Source of the DNA: Bacteroidales bacterium
GTDB lineage: Bacteria > Bacteroidota > Bacteroidia > Bacteroidales > UBA932
Direction: 5' to 3'
Assembly (NCBI GenBank): GCA_016283985.1
Contig: JAEENZ010000037.1
Span: 1-6,906, forward strand
Length of the DNA: 6,906 bases
In this document: one piece after another, positions 5,898-6,906 of the stretch
How the letters are laid out: the number at the start of each line of letters is the position of its first letter
Numbering within the stretch: position 1 is the stretch's first letter
The notes under the pieces: model-generated
Databases searched by the model: none
What the model was told of the DNA's origin: nothing
What the model saw: only the letters and a program-made list of their open reading frames with translations
Translations under genes and position numbers: made by a program

Positions 5898-5905
5898 TAT
5901 CTTTG
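5898..5905 (+). promoter_or_regulatory. -7 element of the ankyrin gene promoter
   Basis: TATCTTTG matches TAnnTTTG exactly and is identical to the element before the C69 dipeptidase gene. It lies 17 nt before the ATG at 5923, inside the 47-nt gap after the SUFU stop. No good -33 TTTG is present at the expected distance. The ankyrin gene may thus be expressed on its own as well as by read-through from the SUFU promoter. Confidence 0.55.
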
Positions 5906-5922
5906 AATCAAATGGACATAGT

Positions 5923-6600
5923 ATGAAAAAACTCTTTCTTGCAATTCGGCATCACGACCTTCAACAGGTCAAGGACATCATCAGCAAAAAACCGGATCTG
6001 GTTCATTGCACGGCCAAACAGCCGCCCAAGAAGGATGACGGGCAATCTCCTTTGCAGGTTGCTTTGAAGACGGGCAATTTCGATATTGCCGATTATTTGC
6101 TCGATATGGGGGCGGATCCCAATTTCATGGAATCGGAGAACTGCGTTTACAATGATTGGAGAGCGCCTGCGTTGCACGATGCCATCTGCGCCGCTGTTAT
6201 GGAATCCAGATGGAGAGTGCAAAGAGGAGGATGGGGTGGTAAACCAGTCTATTATGAGGTCATGTCCAAACCTGAAGTAACCGGACACGCATACCGGGTT
6301 CTGGAAAGAATGATCTCTCTAGGAGGCGATGTCAATAAGCTTGACTCGTTTGGAGATAATTCCATCTGGCGATTTTTCATCGAGGCGCATCAAATCCTTC
6401 CCCGAGATGATGAAGACACAATCTATCAGTTTTCTGAAGAAGTGCACAGTGACCTTCTCAGAATCCTGAAACTTCTGAAATCTTCCGGGGCTCGCTTCGA
6501 TGTTGTCAGGCCGGATTCAAATTGGACGGTAAAAGAGATGTTTAACAAAGGCGCCACCAAAACTCTCCTTGAAGAGATTACCGCTTGGAATGGAGATTAA
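5923..6600 (+). CDS. Ankyrin-repeat protein (candidate immunity protein)
   Basis: The product is 225 aa from the ATG at 5923; an upstream in-frame TTG at 5863 lies inside the SUFU gene and before the promoter, so it is rejected. It has no signal peptide (the start MKKLFLAIRHHDLQQVKDII is an amphipathic ankyrin helix) and should be cytoplasmic. Ankyrin units are visible at about 1-30 (AIRHHDLQQVKDIISKKPDLVH), 39-68 (DGQSPLQVALKTGNFDIADYLLDMGADPN, the clearest), 80-140 (ALHDAI..., interrupted by an insert near 95-120, then VLERMISLGGDVNKLD) and 141-195 (FGDNSIWRFFIEA... LLKSSGARFDV, with an acidic insert). Ankyrin proteins of this size are common as predicted immunity proteins next to polymorphic toxins, often alongside SUFU proteins. 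Here the neighbours are a SUFU gene upstream and a truncated dgkA downstream. The binding partner is unknown; a general protein-protein adaptor role is the alternative. Confidence 0.88.
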   Translation: MKKLFLAIRHHDLQQVKDIISKKPDLVHCTAKQPPKKDDGQSPLQVALKTGNFDIADYLLDMGADPNFMESENCVYNDWRAPALHDAICAAVMESRWRVQRGGWGGKPVYYEVMSKPEVTGHAYRVLERMISLGGDVNKLDSFGDNSIWRFFIEAHQILPRDDEDTIYQFSEEVHSDLLRILKLLKSSGARFDVVRPDSNWTVKEMFNKGATKTLLEEITAWNGD

Positions 6601-6663
6601 GGATTAGGGATAACGTCTCTGAGTGCCCAAATTCAATCGAGATCTTCCAATAACTGGTTCGAT

Positions 6664-6906
6664 ATTACTCCGGTTGCGGGTTTGTTTTTCCATATTTCAA
6701 CAGCTGAGTGGATAGCCGTTATCTTCGCTATTGGGCTCGTTTTGACTGCCGAAGCTATCAACTCTGCCATTGAGCGATTATCCGATATCGTACAACCGGA
6801 AAAGGATGATAGAATTCGCGATGTGAAGGATATTTGTGCCGGCGCCGTTTTGATTTGTGCTATCACGGCTGCAATCATCGGCAGTATTATCTTCCTTCCA
6901 AAACTG
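6664..6906 (+). pseudogene. dgkA: 5'-truncated diacylglycerol/undecaprenol kinase (DgkA), runs off the window
   Basis: DgkA is a small inner-membrane kinase that phosphorylates diacylglycerol or undecaprenol and recycles lipid intermediates of envelope synthesis. Visible here are the end of TM1 (VAGLFFHISTAEW), TM2 (IAVIFAIGLVL) with the active-site motif AEAINSAIE (Glu, Asn and Glu matching E. coli Glu69, Asn72 and Glu76), KDICAGAVLI with the conserved Lys-Asp, and TM3 ending IIGSIIFLPKL at the window edge. The N-terminal amphipathic region and most of TM1, about 35-40 residues including the equivalent of E. coli Glu28, are missing. Upstream in frame there is no ATG or GTG start, only unrelated sequence back to the ankyrin stop (6598-6600), and the other two frames do not hold the missing part. 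It is most likely a dead fragment left by a recombination event. Confidence 0.82.

Noticed and set aside
6633..6878. 81-codon minus-strand frame at the right end
   Set aside because: It mirrors the dgkA fragment on the plus strand, whose protein motifs are clear.

Overview
The window looks like a chromosomal segment of a fairly GC-rich member of the Bacteroidota, most likely Bacteroidales. Three things support this: the 3' end of the tmRNA is of Bacteroides type, the promoters carry the Bacteroidota -7 element TAnnTTTG, and several proteins have typical Bacteroidales lipoprotein or Sec leaders. The genus cannot be fixed from the sequence.

Layout, left to right. Positions 1-169 are the 3' end of ssrA (tmRNA), followed by a strong intrinsic terminator (181-216). 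Next come an unrecognised lipoprotein gene (267-833, +) and a convergent exported NlpC/P60 endopeptidase gene (840-1334, -), with stop codons only 6 nt apart. A compact 52-bp divergent promoter, built from inverted copies of TATCTTTG, separates the NlpC/P60 gene from a tightly packed + strand operon. That operon encodes an exported C69 dipeptidase (1387-2922), an alpha/beta-hydrolase lipoprotein (2926-3855), a GNAT acetyltransferase (3852-4313) and a MutT-like Nudix hydrolase (4310-4714). It is followed by two short coding-like remnants in one frame: a winged-helix tail (4707-4868) and an unidentified fragment (4893-5012). An intrinsic terminator (5051-5080) closes this part.

From about 5081 the base composition falls visibly. 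Here lie a SUFU (suppressor of fused) domain protein with a signal peptide (5132-5875) and an ankyrin-repeat protein (5923-6600), each with its own TAnnTTTG promoter element. Both families are known as immunity proteins of polymorphic toxin systems. Directly after the ankyrin stop lies a 5'-truncated diacylglycerol/undecaprenol kinase (dgkA) with no start codon, running to the window end. The pair looks like an acquired module between a terminator and a broken core gene; this is inference.

Functionally, the left half combines envelope peptide processing (NlpC/P60 and C69, divergently transcribed from one control region) with small-molecule housekeeping enzymes (esterase, acetyltransferase, Nudix). 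The right half is a candidate orphan immunity or defence module. No toxin, integrase, insertion sequence or CRISPR array is visible in the window.
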